This document shows positions 52,217-61,695 of a DNA stretch of 64,000 nt, piece by piece. This DNA comes from an uncultured Pseudomonadota bacterium (GTDB taxonomy: Bacteria; Myxococcota_A; UBA796; GCA-2862545), in contig CAJXTB010000006.1 of NCBI GenBank assembly GCA_913061235.1, forward strand, positions 268,116 to 332,115, in the 5' to 3' direction. The translations under genes were made by a program, and so were the position numbers. Every line of letters starts with the position of its first letter. The first letter of the stretch is position 1. The notes beneath the pieces are model-generated. The model was not told the origin of the DNA. It saw only the letters and a list, made by a program, of their open reading frames with translations, and ran no database searches.

Positions 52217-54055
52217 ATGAACCGACAGACCTCCGAGTGGTTTGCCCAAGTATTCGACGCCATTGAAGAGTTCATCTTGGTCAAAGGTCCTAGATCACGG
52301 CTACTTTGGGCAAACCGTGCGTTTCTCGAGTACTACGGGATGTCCAACGAAGACCTAGAGTCGTTGGTCGATGGTCAGCACAGCGATGTCGACGACACCC
52401 TGCAGTACGTGATCGACGATCATTATGTGTACACCTCGGGCAACTCTCGTGCGGTTGTGGAACCTGTCACCAAGCACGATGGCAGTGTGAGCTATTTCGA
52501 GACTGTCAAAGTCCCTTTTCGAGACCTGAGTGGGGTCGTTATCGGGACCATTGGTACGTCTCGCCGGTGTGCGGCGAAACGTCCGGCCCAGATTCCTGAA
52601 GCCGCCCGTGAAGACCGAAAGACATCCATGGCGATGTTGCGGCAGCTTGTTCTTGGAATGCCGCTTCCGGTGATTGTTGTGGACCGAGCCAAACGCGTTG
52701 TGGCGGCCAGTCAGGCTGCGGAGACGTTGTTCGTGGGGCATCGCGTTGAAGGGGCGCTCTCGGGAGACCTTGGGGTGCTCATTCCCCAGCTGGGGGAGCT
52801 GGCGGCTCTTGGCGATGGTGAGCCGATTCGTCAGCTCGAGGGGGTTGCGGTACCCGAGCTAGGATTGCGGCTGAATATTGAAGTACGACCCTGGCCGCTG
52901 CCCACGCGTGGCATGGGTGGTGTCTTGATCACGTTCCACGACGTGACCCAGCTCATTGAAGCGCAAGAACGACTTCAGATAGCGAATGCCAAGCTTGAGG
53001 CGCGACAGGCCGAGCTCGAGAGCATCCTAGACATTGCCGATGTAGGCATTGTCGTGGCAGACGCGGACGGGCAGTTTCGGGTGGTCAATGGTGCCGCCCG
53101 TACAATGCTCGGCGGCCGGCCACAGTCTTGGGACGACCAAGGTGACGGACCGCAAGTTCGCTTTGAGCAGGTGCCAGGTGAGGCGGTGGACCCAGAAGAG
53201 TGGCCGCTTGTTGCGGCCCTGCGCGGTGAAACCCGAAAACAGCAACCCTACATGCTCAAGAGGTCCGATGACGCGCCGCCCATGTGGGTTGTTGCATCCA
53301 CCGTTCCTCTGCCATCGTGGAGTCGGTACGCGGCGGTTCTGGTATTCCACGACATCACTCGGATGGTGCACGTACAGCAGGAGTTGGAAGAGTTCGCCTT
53401 CGTAGCCTCACATGACCTTCGCGAACCCTTGCGTATGGTCACCGGATTTGTGCAGTTGCTGCGGGATCGATTGGCGGACCAGCTCGATGAGGAATCGACG
53501 ACATTCATGAACTTTGTGATCGATGGCTCGACCCGGATGGACCGGATGGTGCGGGACCTGCTTGCTGTTTCACGTGAGCAAAACCGCACGTTGGAACTGG
53601 AGTCGCTGTCTCTGACAGACGTACTGGCAGAAACTGTGGATGACCTGCAGCTCGCTATTGTCGAGTCTGGCGCCACAATCACAATAAATGCGCTGCCGCT
53701 AGTTTTGGGTGATCGCTCGCAACTGAAGCGATTGTTCCTCAATCTGCTATCGAATGCGTTGAAGTTTCGGGCCGAAGGCCGCGCCCCTGTCATCTGTTTC
53801 GACGCGGTCGTTACCGGCTTGGAAACTAAGGTTTCGGTTTCGGACAACGGCATCGGCATTCCCGAAGACTATCGGGAAGTCGTGTTTCGCATGTTCCAAC
53901 GGCTGCACCCTCGTTCACAATACCCGGGCACAGGCGTGGGGCTTGCTCTATGCAAACGCATCGTGGACCGTCACAATGGTCGAATTGAAGTACACGCGAA
54001 CCATCCACATGGAACGGTCGTGACTGTGGTTATCCCTGGCGAGGAGTCGATTTAG
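52217..54055 (+). CDS. PAS-domain sensor histidine kinase
   Basis: 612 residues from ATG 52217 (AGAGGATTCA upstream). Three PAS-like segments (about 8-115, 145-260 and 270-385) are followed by HisKA with His399 in FVASHDLREPLRMVTGF, a linker, and HATPase with NLLSNALKFRAEG (N-box), DNGIGIPEDY (G1), FRMFQRL (F-box) and GTGVGLALCKRIV (G2). No membrane helix, so it is cytoplasmic and senses an internal signal through PAS. The response regulator starts at the first base after its stop, so the two form one two-component unit. Confidence 0.93.
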   Translation: MNRQTSEWFAQVFDAIEEFILVKGPRSRLLWANRAFLEYYGMSNEDLESLVDGQHSDVDDTLQYVIDDHYVYTSGNSRAVVEPVTKHDGSVSYFETVKVPFRDLSGVVIGTIGTSRRCAAKRPAQIPEAAREDRKTSMAMLRQLVLGMPLPVIVVDRAKRVVAASQAAETLFVGHRVEGALSGDLGVLIPQLGELAALGDGEPIRQLEGVAVPELGLRLNIEVRPWPLPTRGMGGVLITFHDVTQLIEAQERLQIANAKLEARQAELESILDIADVGIVVADADGQFRVVNGAARTMLGGRPQSWDDQGDGPQVRFEQVPGEAVDPEEWPLVAALRGETRKQQPYMLKRSDDAPPMWVVASTVPLPSWSRYAAVLVFHDITRMVHVQQELEEFAFVASHDLREPLRMVTGFVQLLRDRLADQLDEESTTFMNFVIDGSTRMDRMVRDLLAVSREQNRTLELESLSLTDVLAETVDDLQLAIVESGATITINALPLVLGDRSQLKRLFLNLLSNALKFRAEGRAPVICFDAVVTGLETKVSVSDNGIGIPEDYREVVFRMFQRLHPRSQYPGTGVGLALCKRIVDRHNGRIEVHANHPHGTVVTVVIPGEESI

Positions 54056-54496
54056 ATGCTGCCTCGAGACGTTAATATTCTGCTGGTCGAAGACAATCCT
54101 GGTGACGTCGTGCTGACGCGTATGGCTCTTCAACAGAGTCGTATCAGCAATACTCTGCACGTTGTGAATGACGGCGAGAAGGCTCTGATGTTTCTTCGGG
54201 GTGAAGGAGAGTATGCGGGACGGATCACTCCAGACCTTGTGCTACTCGACATCAACCTGCCGCGCATCAATGGGCTCGAGGTTCTTAAAGAGGTCAAGCT
54301 AGACGAAAACTTGCGTCGAATACCTATTGTTATGCTGACCAGTTCTGTTCGCGACAAGGACGTTGCGGACGCCTACGGAAACTACGCGAACAGCTACATC
54401 ACGAAACCAGAGAGCCTGCCGCAGCTCATCAACGCGCTGCAGTCCATCGAAGACTACTGGTTTGACCTGGTCCGTCGGCCTTCCGTAACAGGGTAG
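54056..54496 (+). CDS. Single-domain response regulator, Rcp1-like
   Basis: 146 residues, REC only. ILLVEDNPGDVVLTRMAL (acidic residues at 12-13), phosphoacceptor Asp65 in LVLLDINLPRINGLEVL, conserved Thr/Ser at 95-96 and Lys117 in YITKPESL. This pattern, with the DNPGD start and an extended middle loop, is that of the Rcp1 family that partners phytochrome-like and PAS-type SHDL kinases. ATG is the first base after the kinase stop. The downstream target is unknown. Confidence 0.93.
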   Translation: MLPRDVNILLVEDNPGDVVLTRMALQQSRISNTLHVVNDGEKALMFLRGEGEYAGRITPDLVLLDINLPRINGLEVLKEVKLDENLRRIPIVMLTSSVRDKDVADAYGNYANSYITKPESLPQLINALQSIEDYWFDLVRRPSVTG

Positions 54497-54505
54497 AGCG
54501 AAGGC

Positions 54506-54778
54506 CTACTCCCGGTAGCCACACGCATCACAGCTCTTGCCCTTGTGGGCGCCCTTGAGATGAATGCCCTCTACGTATTTAATGGCAAATGCTTGGATGA
54601 ATGCCCGATTTTGCTCGCCGTTGTTGACGTCGATTTGCCGGTCGTAGCGCATCTCACGGTACTTTTTGTCGAACTCTTGGTGTCCCCAACAGTTGACGCA
54701 GACACCTTCGGGGGTCTTTCCAGACGTCTCCTCGGCTGTGCTGGAAAAGAAAGCTGTGAGTCGGTCGATTAGAGTCAT
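54506..54778 (-). CDS. Small zinc-binding protein with two CxxC pairs
   Basis: 90 residues from ATG 54778 (GGAG upstream). An N-terminal helix is followed by VCVNCWGHQEF and, near the C-terminus, KSCDACGYRE, so four Cys are placed to bind one zinc. Between them lies an aromatic-rich helix region (YREMRYDRQIDVNNGEQNR). I do not know a named family. Convergent with the response regulator gene. Confidence 0.72.
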   Translation of the reverse strand: MTLIDRLTAFFSSTAEETSGKTPEGVCVNCWGHQEFDKKYREMRYDRQIDVNNGEQNRAFIQAFAIKYVEGIHLKGAHKGKSCDACGYRE

Positions 54779-54845
54779 GCGTTCTCCGTAGAGTCCCAAA
54801 TGCCTGTGGGACTTGCGTGCTGTACACTGTAATGCTGGAGGGGTC

Positions 54846-55748
54846 ATGCGGTTACTGTGTGGAATCGTGTTGATGGCGGCGTGTTCGGTTCCCCAACCGG
54901 AGCTGCCCGCTGCTGAGCCAGTCGTGGAGGTACGGCCTCATCGCTCTATTGATGAGCTTCCGGGTCCACATCCCATGCCCGTTCCGACGCGTGCGGTTGA
55001 GCCGGACCCCGATGATTGGTCGCTTGTTGATGCGGGGACGATTGAGCCGCTTGCCCAGGCCCCATGCAATCCTGGATTGGCTCCGCTGTACGCCGCGTTG
55101 GAGAGCCGAGATGCGACGATGGCTGCCCAAGTTCGCCGGGCAACGTTGGGCTGTCTAGCTGGCGACAGGCTGGCAGATGCGCGTGTGCTCGTCGATTCGC
55201 TGGCGAAGAATGAGATGGAGCCTATCGACCACTACGTCATTGCAAAGGTGTTGTTGAAGCAACGGGCCGTCTCTGACAATGCTGCATGCGCCGAGAATGC
55301 CTTTTTGTTCGATGTGTTTCAGCACGTCACGGACGCGAAGGACCCCGTCGTCTCTGCACGAATGCTCAATGACGCTGATTTCCAGCCGATTCATGGCGCC
55401 TTTCCTTATCGACGAGTCACCATGCCGGGCGTTGACAATGACGTGGACCGCTTGGAAGGAACTACCTGGTATGGCCCTGGAATGGGCGTCTTTGGAACGC
55501 TGAAACGACTAGAGCTTGCCCCTGGTGGGATTGCGACCCTTCACTCCGCGGAGGTCTCGCCGTCGGGAGAACCGGTGTGGAGTGAGCACGCTGCTGTGTG
55601 GTCAATGCAGGACGAGCAGCTTTCGGTCACCGTTGGCGAGGCCGTTCCGGTCCTGTTCTACATGACTCCGGCGGAGGGAACGTTGACCCAAGACCCGACT
55701 CGTAATCTGTCTGAGTACTACCCGTACCCGTCGGAGTGTGAGGCCTAG
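54846..55748 (+). CDS. Lipoprotein of unknown function
   Basis: 300 residues from ATG 54846, with GGAGGGG upstream. Lipobox LMAAC (Cys13), a Pro/Glu-rich linker, a helical middle (about 75-145) with ARVLVDSLAKNEMEPIDHYVIAKVL, and a beta-rich C-terminus with TWYGPGMGVFGTLKRLEL. Its stop codon shares bases with the convergent gene's stop (CTAG). No family recognised. Confidence 0.75.
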   Translation: MRLLCGIVLMAACSVPQPELPAAEPVVEVRPHRSIDELPGPHPMPVPTRAVEPDPDDWSLVDAGTIEPLAQAPCNPGLAPLYAALESRDATMAAQVRRATLGCLAGDRLADARVLVDSLAKNEMEPIDHYVIAKVLLKQRAVSDNAACAENAFLFDVFQHVTDAKDPVVSARMLNDADFQPIHGAFPYRRVTMPGVDNDVDRLEGTTWYGPGMGVFGTLKRLELAPGGIATLHSAEVSPSGEPVWSEHAAVWSMQDEQLSVTVGEAVPVLFYMTPAEGTLTQDPTRNLSEYYPYPSECEA

Positions 55749-57214
55749 TTCAAGATGAATGAGGCATCTGGATTGTCGTCCAAAACGGCGATGACGCTGC
55801 CGAACCGGGTCTCGGGGTCAATCTCGAGAACAAGGTCATCACCTGGAGCGCGCTGCTCGATTCGTCCGTCGGCGTGAAGGTAGGCCGTTGGTGGAACGCG
55901 GACGTTGTGCAGCGGAAACACGGTGACGTGTTCTCCCGGGACGATGGCCGCAGCGTCGACTGACAGTCGTTGGGTGGCAACGACGCTTGCAATGACCGTG
56001 CTGCACATGGCCCAAGACTCCGACTCATCGACCCACAACGTCACTCGACCCGCGGTGTCGGAGTGAATTGCTGCGGCTTGTGCCTCGGCGAGCAGCGTGT
56101 TCAGACGCTCGGTGACTGATGGAAGGATGCCGCCTCGAACCTGAGCATCTGGAAAGCTCCTCCCCGTTGGTCGGTCTTGAATGGTGACCACCGGAATGTC
56201 TGCAACCTCGACTCCGCGTCGGCCTAGCGTAATGTCCAGACTGGCGGTGTGCGGTGGACCTTCGGCGACTCTGGCAAGCTCAATTCCGAGGCGTCTCTCT
56301 ACGATGTGGAGGCCGTCTTCGTCAAAGGTGGCGTTGAGTACGGTCAGCGTTCGGACCATCTCGTCAGCAGCGACTAGCGCCGTGGCGCCTGCGCCCAGAA
56401 CGAACGAGGTCGCGGCAATCATTCCGAGCACTGCGCCGCGATTGGGTCGCGACAGGGCCCAGCTGACGACGGCGCCCAAGAAGACCATGGTGACGGGAAG
56501 GGCGCCTGTGCTCCAGGACAATGCGGACAAGGCATCTTGGGTCGCTTGTGCTGAGACCTGCTCTCCAGACTGCGCAGCGGCGTAGATGGTGAGTAGCTCC
56601 TCGCAGAAGAGGGTTGAGACGCAGCCAATGCCGACGAGCCCCGTGCACACAGTTGCCACAGCCCGCCAAGCATCTGTGCGCGCTCGCTCGGTTGGTGATG
56701 TTCCCCGTACAGATGCGACGGATGCCAAGATGCCCACCGCTGCGATGCAGCCCGCGAGTAAAGGGTGCCCAGCGGCAACGGCAAGGCCAGCGCCAATCAA
56801 GCCGCCAATCACCGTGGGTGCGGCATGCCAGACGGTCCAATGAGCGTCGGATTCCTTGGTGGTTAGGTCGACGATGCCCAGGATGATGAGCACAAGTAGG
56901 CCTCCTCCAACGGCGGCAACGGCTCCGGCTTCCATGGTTGCAGGGCTCTCTGCCATGGCGACGGCCAGCTGTTCGGCGCGGTCGGCATTGGAGGCATCAA
57001 AGAGGGTCTCACGCAGTCCCCAGACTCTGAATGCGGCGTATACATTGCCGGCCATCGCAGCGAGGGCCAACGGGCCAATGACGAACGTAGGTGCGACGCG
57101 CTTGAACGCTAGGGCCAGCGCGAAGACAGTGCTGAGCACTGCAGCAATGATGCCCACGATGAGGCTGACCTCACCGACCTTGCCGGCTCCCTCGAGCAAT
57201 ACCCAAACGCTCAC
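55745..57214 (-). CDS. Membrane protein with ExbD-like C-terminal part
   Basis: 489 residues from GTG 57214, overlapping the hydrolase stop by four bases. Seven or so membrane helices fill the first 290 residues. The extracytoplasmic C-terminus (about 330-489) has VTERLNTLLAEAQAAAI and RVTLWVDESESWAMCSTVIASVVATQRL, weakly like the ExbD/TolR strand-helix pattern; this is only a resemblance. It may share a job with the other multi-pass protein at 46986. Confidence 0.68.
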   Translation of the reverse strand: MSVWVLLEGAGKVGEVSLIVGIIAAVLSTVFALALAFKRVAPTFVIGPLALAAMAGNVYAAFRVWGLRETLFDASNADRAEQLAVAMAESPATMEAGAVAAVGGGLLVLIILGIVDLTTKESDAHWTVWHAAPTVIGGLIGAGLAVAAGHPLLAGCIAAVGILASVASVRGTSPTERARTDAWRAVATVCTGLVGIGCVSTLFCEELLTIYAAAQSGEQVSAQATQDALSALSWSTGALPVTMVFLGAVVSWALSRPNRGAVLGMIAATSFVLGAGATALVAADEMVRTLTVLNATFDEDGLHIVERRLGIELARVAEGPPHTASLDITLGRRGVEVADIPVVTIQDRPTGRSFPDAQVRGGILPSVTERLNTLLAEAQAAAIHSDTAGRVTLWVDESESWAMCSTVIASVVATQRLSVDAAAIVPGEHVTVFPLHNVRVPPTAYLHADGRIEQRAPGDDLVLEIDPETRFGSVIAVLDDNPDASFILN

Positions 57215-58239
57215 GACCGATCGGCCAAGGAGTCAATGAGGGGGGCTACGGCTGTCTGCCAGGCACGCTGGCAGCTCTTGAAGCGTCGAAGGCTGGCGAA
57301 GCCATGAACCTGATTGGGGATGCGGACTGCGGTGACGGGGATGTCCTGGGCCTGTAGATGAGCGATGTAGAGCTCCCCTTCGTCGTGCAGAACATCCATT
57401 CCGGCCAGCGTGACAATCTCGGGAACGCGTGTCCCGTCATCCCGTGTGCTGGGGTGTTTTACAGGCTGGGCCCGAGGGCTTTGAAGGTCTGCCGGGTTTG
57501 GGTAGGTCTGGTCTCGGAACCAGTTCTTTCGCTGATTGGTGAGAAGCAGACGCTCACCGAAGTCGTGGTTGGACGGATAGGCTTGGCCGGCGTCGGTGGG
57601 GGGATACAGCGCCCAGACCACGTGTGGAGCCACCTTGGCGTGGTGCCCGACCCAGATGGCCAGGTTGGCTCCCGCGCTGTCGCCTCCGACCGCGATGGGG
57701 CCGGAGATACCGAAACCTTCGGGGTTGTCGGTTACCGCGCGCCAGGCGTCCTCAGCGTCGTTCCACGGCGTTGGGTAGGGGAACTCTGGGGCGAGGCGAT
57801 AGTCCACAGCGACAACCACGGCGTCGGTGTCTTTGCACAGCTGTGCGGAGAGTGAGTGATGGCTGTCCAGGTTTCCAATGACGTATCCACCGCCGTGAAA
57901 GTACACAATTCCCGGATGCGGTCCGGGTGTCGGAGGGGTGTAGACGCGAACGGATAGCTGGGCTTCGTTGCGATGCGGAACGCCCCGGTCTTTCCACGTC
58001 ACATCCTCTGGGGGGGGGGCATCCAGAATGGCGTTTCCGAAGGCGTATTCTTCTCGCAGGCGCTTGGGTGTTGGGTTGTCCCGTTGACTGCGGTGAATGA
58101 TGGACATGGCCCACCACAGCTCTGGCTCTGGGCTCTGGCCACGAATCACAGGAGGCTTACCCGCTAGCCGCTGAATGCGCCTTGGCACGGCTAGTAGGCC
58201 CTTGAATGCTACCTTCTCGATTGCTTGAATGATGCGCAT
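57211..58239 (-). CDS. Alpha/beta hydrolase, hormone-sensitive-lipase family
   Basis: 342 residues. GAGGAGGG precedes ATG 58239. Oxyanion-hole motif YFHGGGYVIGN, nucleophile elbow GGDSAGANLA (Ser), Asp in LAGMDVLHDEG and His in NQVHGFASL give the complete triad of the GDSAG (HSL/bacterial esterase) family. It hydrolyses short to medium acyl esters; the natural substrate is unknown. The stop overlaps the downstream membrane-protein start (GTGA), so the two are translationally coupled. Confidence 0.92.
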   Translation of the reverse strand: MRIIQAIEKVAFKGLLAVPRRIQRLAGKPPVIRGQSPEPELWWAMSIIHRSQRDNPTPKRLREEYAFGNAILDAPPPEDVTWKDRGVPHRNEAQLSVRVYTPPTPGPHPGIVYFHGGGYVIGNLDSHHSLSAQLCKDTDAVVVAVDYRLAPEFPYPTPWNDAEDAWRAVTDNPEGFGISGPIAVGGDSAGANLAIWVGHHAKVAPHVVWALYPPTDAGQAYPSNHDFGERLLLTNQRKNWFRDQTYPNPADLQSPRAQPVKHPSTRDDGTRVPEIVTLAGMDVLHDEGELYIAHLQAQDIPVTAVRIPNQVHGFASLRRFKSCQRAWQTAVAPLIDSLADRS

Positions 58240-58284
58240 TCACCCTCCTCTGGCAAAGTACACTAGTCCTTGCCGTTGTGTGAA

Positions 58285-59211
58285 CTACCACACGTCGCGG
58301 GTCAGCAGGGCAGGTGCCCGACGTGTGGGACGCGGGAGCTTCGAAGCGGTGAGCAACGCCGCGCGAACCCCTACTGCGTCGCGCTCAGCGATGGCGGCTG
58401 GCTCGCGCGGGTTGAAGCGCCAGAACGGAGTGGGGGCGCGCATGTGTTGCCGCAGGCTCTCGCCAAGGGTGAAGGACTCTACACAGACCGACCAGCACTG
58501 GAGCGCGTGGTGCTGCCAGTCTTCGAGCTCGCCAGTGAAGACGTCGAAGAGCGGTGTGGCCAGTCGTAAATAGCGTGCTTTCCCTGCTTGCCCGTCTCGG
58601 AAAGAGCGGCACAAGGTGGTGTAGCCGCGCCAGTCGTCACGCTGCCACACGCGTGCAGCGATGAGTGAGCCCATGAAGCTGTGGCAGTTGATGGAGGCGT
58701 GCGGTCGGTGTTCGCTCATCCAGTTGGCGAGTGCCTGACTCTCTGGCTCGGCGAGCGGTGCGGACCCACGGAAGGTCGCGCTGTCGGGATCGGAGCCTCC
58801 AGAGAAGGGCAGGCGGCTTGGACGTGCATTCCACGGCAGTGGGAAGTTGCGGTTGAGGTCCACGCCGTTCGCGTTCTTGCGCATGTCGCGAACGCGTCCT
58901 TGGCCCTTGTCTGCCAAGGTCCGTGCGTAGCCGTCAGGATTGAGGACGGGGAAGACAACGAGACGCACGCCTGGAATCGCTCCGCGTCGAAGCACAGCCA
59001 GAGCGACTTGGACGCCGATGTACTCGATGCCATGCAAGCCAGCGGTGACGGTGACAAGAGGACCGTCTCCGCCCACATCAATACCAACGAGGGGTCGGCC
59101 TTGTACCGATGTCCCCGTCTCAAAGACGGCGCCGAACTCTGCGGACTGGGCAATCACGTCTTCGAAGGACGGATACGGGCTCAAAGGTCCCACGGGGCTG
59201 GCCGACGTCAT
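58285..59211 (-). CDS. M14-family zinc carboxypeptidase
   Basis: 308 residues from ATG 59211; a GTG at 59247 is also possible but overlaps the upstream gene. Zinc ligands: His and Glu in GLHGIEYIG, and His in INCHS. Substrate Arg/Asn signature: VDLNRNFPLPWN; catalytic Glu in CVESFTLGE. No signal peptide seen, so it may act in the cytoplasm, possibly on peptidoglycan peptides as other M14 members do. The exact substrate is unknown. Confidence 0.9.
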   Translation of the reverse strand: MTSASPVGPLSPYPSFEDVIAQSAEFGAVFETGTSVQGRPLVGIDVGGDGPLVTVTAGLHGIEYIGVQVALAVLRRGAIPGVRLVVFPVLNPDGYARTLADKGQGRVRDMRKNANGVDLNRNFPLPWNARPSRLPFSGGSDPDSATFRGSAPLAEPESQALANWMSEHRPHASINCHSFMGSLIAARVWQRDDWRGYTTLCRSFRDGQAGKARYLRLATPLFDVFTGELEDWQHHALQCWSVCVESFTLGESLRQHMRAPTPFWRFNPREPAAIAERDAVGVRAALLTASKLPRPTRRAPALLTRDVW

Positions 59212-59225
59212 GGGTACTCTTGTGT

Positions 59226-59666
59226 CTACGGGTAGTAGACCGAGCACTCAAAGTGACCCTCTGACTCTTGGCAGTCGCCTGCACCTTGGTAGCAAGCGCC
59301 TTCTGCGAACAGGCAGTCGCAGTTCAAGTCGCTCAAACAGTCCGCAGGAATCGCGGAGCAGGTGTAGCTGATGTTGCTCTCGCCAGGTGGGGGAGCTGCT
59401 CCGCCGTAGCCGATGTTGCAGAACTGATCTGCTGAACAGGTGAGCTCGCCACAGTCGAAGGTGCCCGCTTCGGTGTCGCTCTCCGTGTCCGCTTCTGTGT
59501 CTGCCTCAGTATTGGCTTCGGTATCGGCGTCCGTGTCGACTTCGGTGTCCACGCCCGTGCTGGTCTCGGTGTCGTCTTCGCCAGTGGGGTCACCGGACGG
59601 TGTGCCGCTTGAACCCGGACAGGCCGAGAGAAGAATTGCCGCCAAACCTGTACAAATCAAACGCAT
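59226..59666 (-). CDS. Cys-rich lipoprotein with Thr/Glu/Asp repeat linker
   Basis: 146 residues from ATG 59666 (AGAGG upstream; GTG 59672 is alternative). Lipobox LLSAC (Cys16), then about 45 residues of TEADTEADTE-like repeats, then a Cys-rich domain with ten Cys (FDCGELTCSADQFCNIGYGG and CLSDLNCDCLF). Such Cys-rich domains with acidic linkers are typical for myxobacterial cell-surface lipoproteins. Function unknown. Confidence 0.78.
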   Translation of the reverse strand: MRLICTGLAAILLSACPGSSGTPSGDPTGEDDTETSTGVDTEVDTDADTEANTEADTEADTESDTEAGTFDCGELTCSADQFCNIGYGGAAPPPGESNISYTCSAIPADCLSDLNCDCLFAEGACYQGAGDCQESEGHFECSVYYP

Positions 59667-59732
59667 GATCACCTCTGTGCCCGTCCCACTATAACGGCGG
59701 TACAGGATACACGCGGAACATCTGGGGGAGCT

Positions 59733-60866
59733 TTGGGTCTGACCGTCCTACACATCATTGGCAGCCTACGCGTAGCAGGCATCCAACGCTTTGTATTGGA
59801 CTTGTCAGTGCAGCAGGTGCGCAGCGGAGATGCCGCAGTTGTCGTTGTGTTGAATGGTGAGCCAGATCCAGATTTTGCCGCGGCGATGACCGGTGCTGGT
59901 GTCGCGTTGGTCTGTCTGCGAAAGCAGGGAAACCGCGATGTGGGTGCCATGGCGCGGCTGCTTCAACGCGTTCGGTCATTCTCTCCAGATGTCATTCACA
60001 CCCACGGCTACACCTTGACCTACGGCCTTCCCGTAGCGACCGCGCTGGGAATCCCGGTGGTTCACACCCTTCATGCGCTGATGGAAGTCGAGGTCCCGCG
60101 CGGCACCGAGCGTTTCTATGACGCAGCCATCGCGCTGGGGGTGCGCTTCGTTGCCATCAGCACCGCTGTAGCGGCCTCTTTCTCCGAGCGCTTCGCGGCG
60201 TTCGCGGCTGTTGTGGACAGCGGGGTCAACCTTCGTGCGTTCACCGCGCCGGTGGACCGCCAGCAGATTCGTCAAACTCTTGGGGTGGGGCCAGACGCTG
60301 TTGTGGCGGTGACGGTTTCGCGCATTGAGCATGTGAAAGGCGTAGATATCGCCTTCGACGCCTTTGAGACTGTTGCGTCTGCGCATCCAAAAGCGCACTG
60401 GCTGGTGGTGGGGGACGGCGCTGAGCTTCCGGCGCTTCGACAACGGGTCGAGGCCTCGGCAATTGCGGACCGCGTGCACCTGGTCGGCATGCGGACGGAT
60501 GTGGCCCCGCTGCTCATAGCAAGCGACCTGTTCCTGCTCACAAGCCGGTCTGAAGGACTGGGCCTGTCCGTCATTGAGGGCTTGGCAGCCGGACTGCCGT
60601 GTGTCGTGCCTCCGGTGGGGGGATTGGTGGAGATTGTACACCACGGGCACAATGGCTTGATGGCGCGAGACACATCCGTGCTGGCCATTGCCGAACAGCT
60701 CGACCGAATGCTTGGGTCGCAAGCGCTGCGAGAGGAGCTCGGGTCACAGGCCCAGGCATCAGTCGAGCGCTTTGCCGTCAGTCAAGCGGCACAGCTGTAC
60801 CGAGCTGTGTACATCCACCCGAGACACTCCATTGTGCGTCGGGCAGTTTGGCGCCTGATCCCTTAG
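59733..60866 (+). CDS. Family-4 glycosyltransferase (GT-B fold)
   Basis: 377 residues from TTG 59733; GGGGGAG is only two bases upstream, so the true start might be a little further down. Donor-binding C-terminal half: VTVSRIEHVKGVD, WLVVGDGAELPAL, DLFLLTSRSEGLGLSVIEGLAAGLPCVVPPVGGLVEIV with the E-x7-E motif. N-terminal half has VLHIIGSLRVAGIQRF and DVIHTHGYTLTYGLP. It transfers a sugar from a nucleotide donor; the acceptor is unknown. No other polysaccharide gene is adjacent. Confidence 0.92.
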   Translation: MGLTVLHIIGSLRVAGIQRFVLDLSVQQVRSGDAAVVVVLNGEPDPDFAAAMTGAGVALVCLRKQGNRDVGAMARLLQRVRSFSPDVIHTHGYTLTYGLPVATALGIPVVHTLHALMEVEVPRGTERFYDAAIALGVRFVAISTAVAASFSERFAAFAAVVDSGVNLRAFTAPVDRQQIRQTLGVGPDAVVAVTVSRIEHVKGVDIAFDAFETVASAHPKAHWLVVGDGAELPALRQRVEASAIADRVHLVGMRTDVAPLLIASDLFLLTSRSEGLGLSVIEGLAAGLPCVVPPVGGLVEIVHHGHNGLMARDTSVLAIAEQLDRMLGSQALREELGSQAQASVERFAVSQAAQLYRAVYIHPRHSIVRRAVWRLIP

Positions 60867-60881
60867 TTTCAGCCCAAAAGA

Positions 60882-61526
60882 CTACCGGTAAAAGTCGACC
60901 CAGCGAACATCGATGCTATCGACTGTGTCGAGCATGACTTCATCATCGAGGACCACGTGCAGGGTCTCCACAATGACGAACTCACCGCCTTCTGGACCCG
61001 TCTCGTAGGTGACTTCACCTTGCACGAAGCCGGCGCCTTCAATGACTGTGGGGGCTTCACCTTCGGGGGACGCGGTCGCGTAAAAGCCTTCCAAGCCGTA
61101 GAAGTCTTCAAAGCGGAACTCGACGAGCTGCGGCCATGCGGTCCCGCGGTTGAGCACTAGGCCGCCAATACCGAAGCCGTGTGTGACGGTGACAATCCAC
61201 GGGTCGCCGCTGCTGTCGATGGAGAGTTCCTCACTGCCTGAGGCGGTCTGCACCGTTGGGGCGATCGATGCGTCGTCAGAGTCTTGGTCGACGAGTTCTT
61301 CGTCACGGTCGTCGTTGTCGTCGTCGCTGCTGTCGTCGTCGCTGCTGTCGTCGTCGCTTCGGTCATCCTCATCGCTGCTGTCGTCGTCGCTTCGGTCATC
61401 GTCCTGACCAGCTTCGGAGCCCTCGTCAGCTTGCAGGTCGAACCCGTTGCGCTCACCGTCCAGTGTTCCGTTGGAGGGGTTGGCGCAGGCTGCGGCGAAG
61501 AGAAGGGCAATGGGTAGGCAGCGCAT
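60882..61526 (-). CDS. Lipoprotein with Asp/Ser-rich linker
   Basis: 214 residues. Lipobox FAAAC, then an extremely acidic region (about 32-85) of repeated DDDSSDDD and DDRSDDD units, then a beta-rich C-terminal domain (about 95-214) with DPWIVTVTHGFGIGGLVLNRG. GAGG precedes ATG 61526. No family recognised. The acidic stretch may bind calcium or serve as a spacer; both are inference. Confidence 0.77.
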   Translation of the reverse strand: MRCLPIALLFAAACANPSNGTLDGERNGFDLQADEGSEAGQDDDRSDDDSSDEDDRSDDDSSDDDSSDDDNDDRDEELVDQDSDDASIAPTVQTASGSEELSIDSSGDPWIVTVTHGFGIGGLVLNRGTAWPQLVEFRFEDFYGLEGFYATASPEGEAPTVIEGAGFVQGEVTYETGPEGGEFVIVETLHVVLDDEVMLDTVDSIDVRWVDFYR

Positions 61527-61695
61527 GTAGAACCTCGGTTGGCGTCAGTGTAGCCCAGTGATGGTGCCTGTGATTGTCAGAGTGAAGGTAGTGGATTTGC
61601 TGGCGGTGGAAGAGCGGTCGTGTCACCTTTGGTTCAGTTCAGGAAGTCTTTTCCGATTGTTGGTATGCGGGCTTAGGGACTGAGTAGATTGGGTT

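Noticed and set aside
54130..54357. Minus-strand ORF inside the response-regulator gene
   Set aside because: Shadow of a complete receiver domain on the plus strand.
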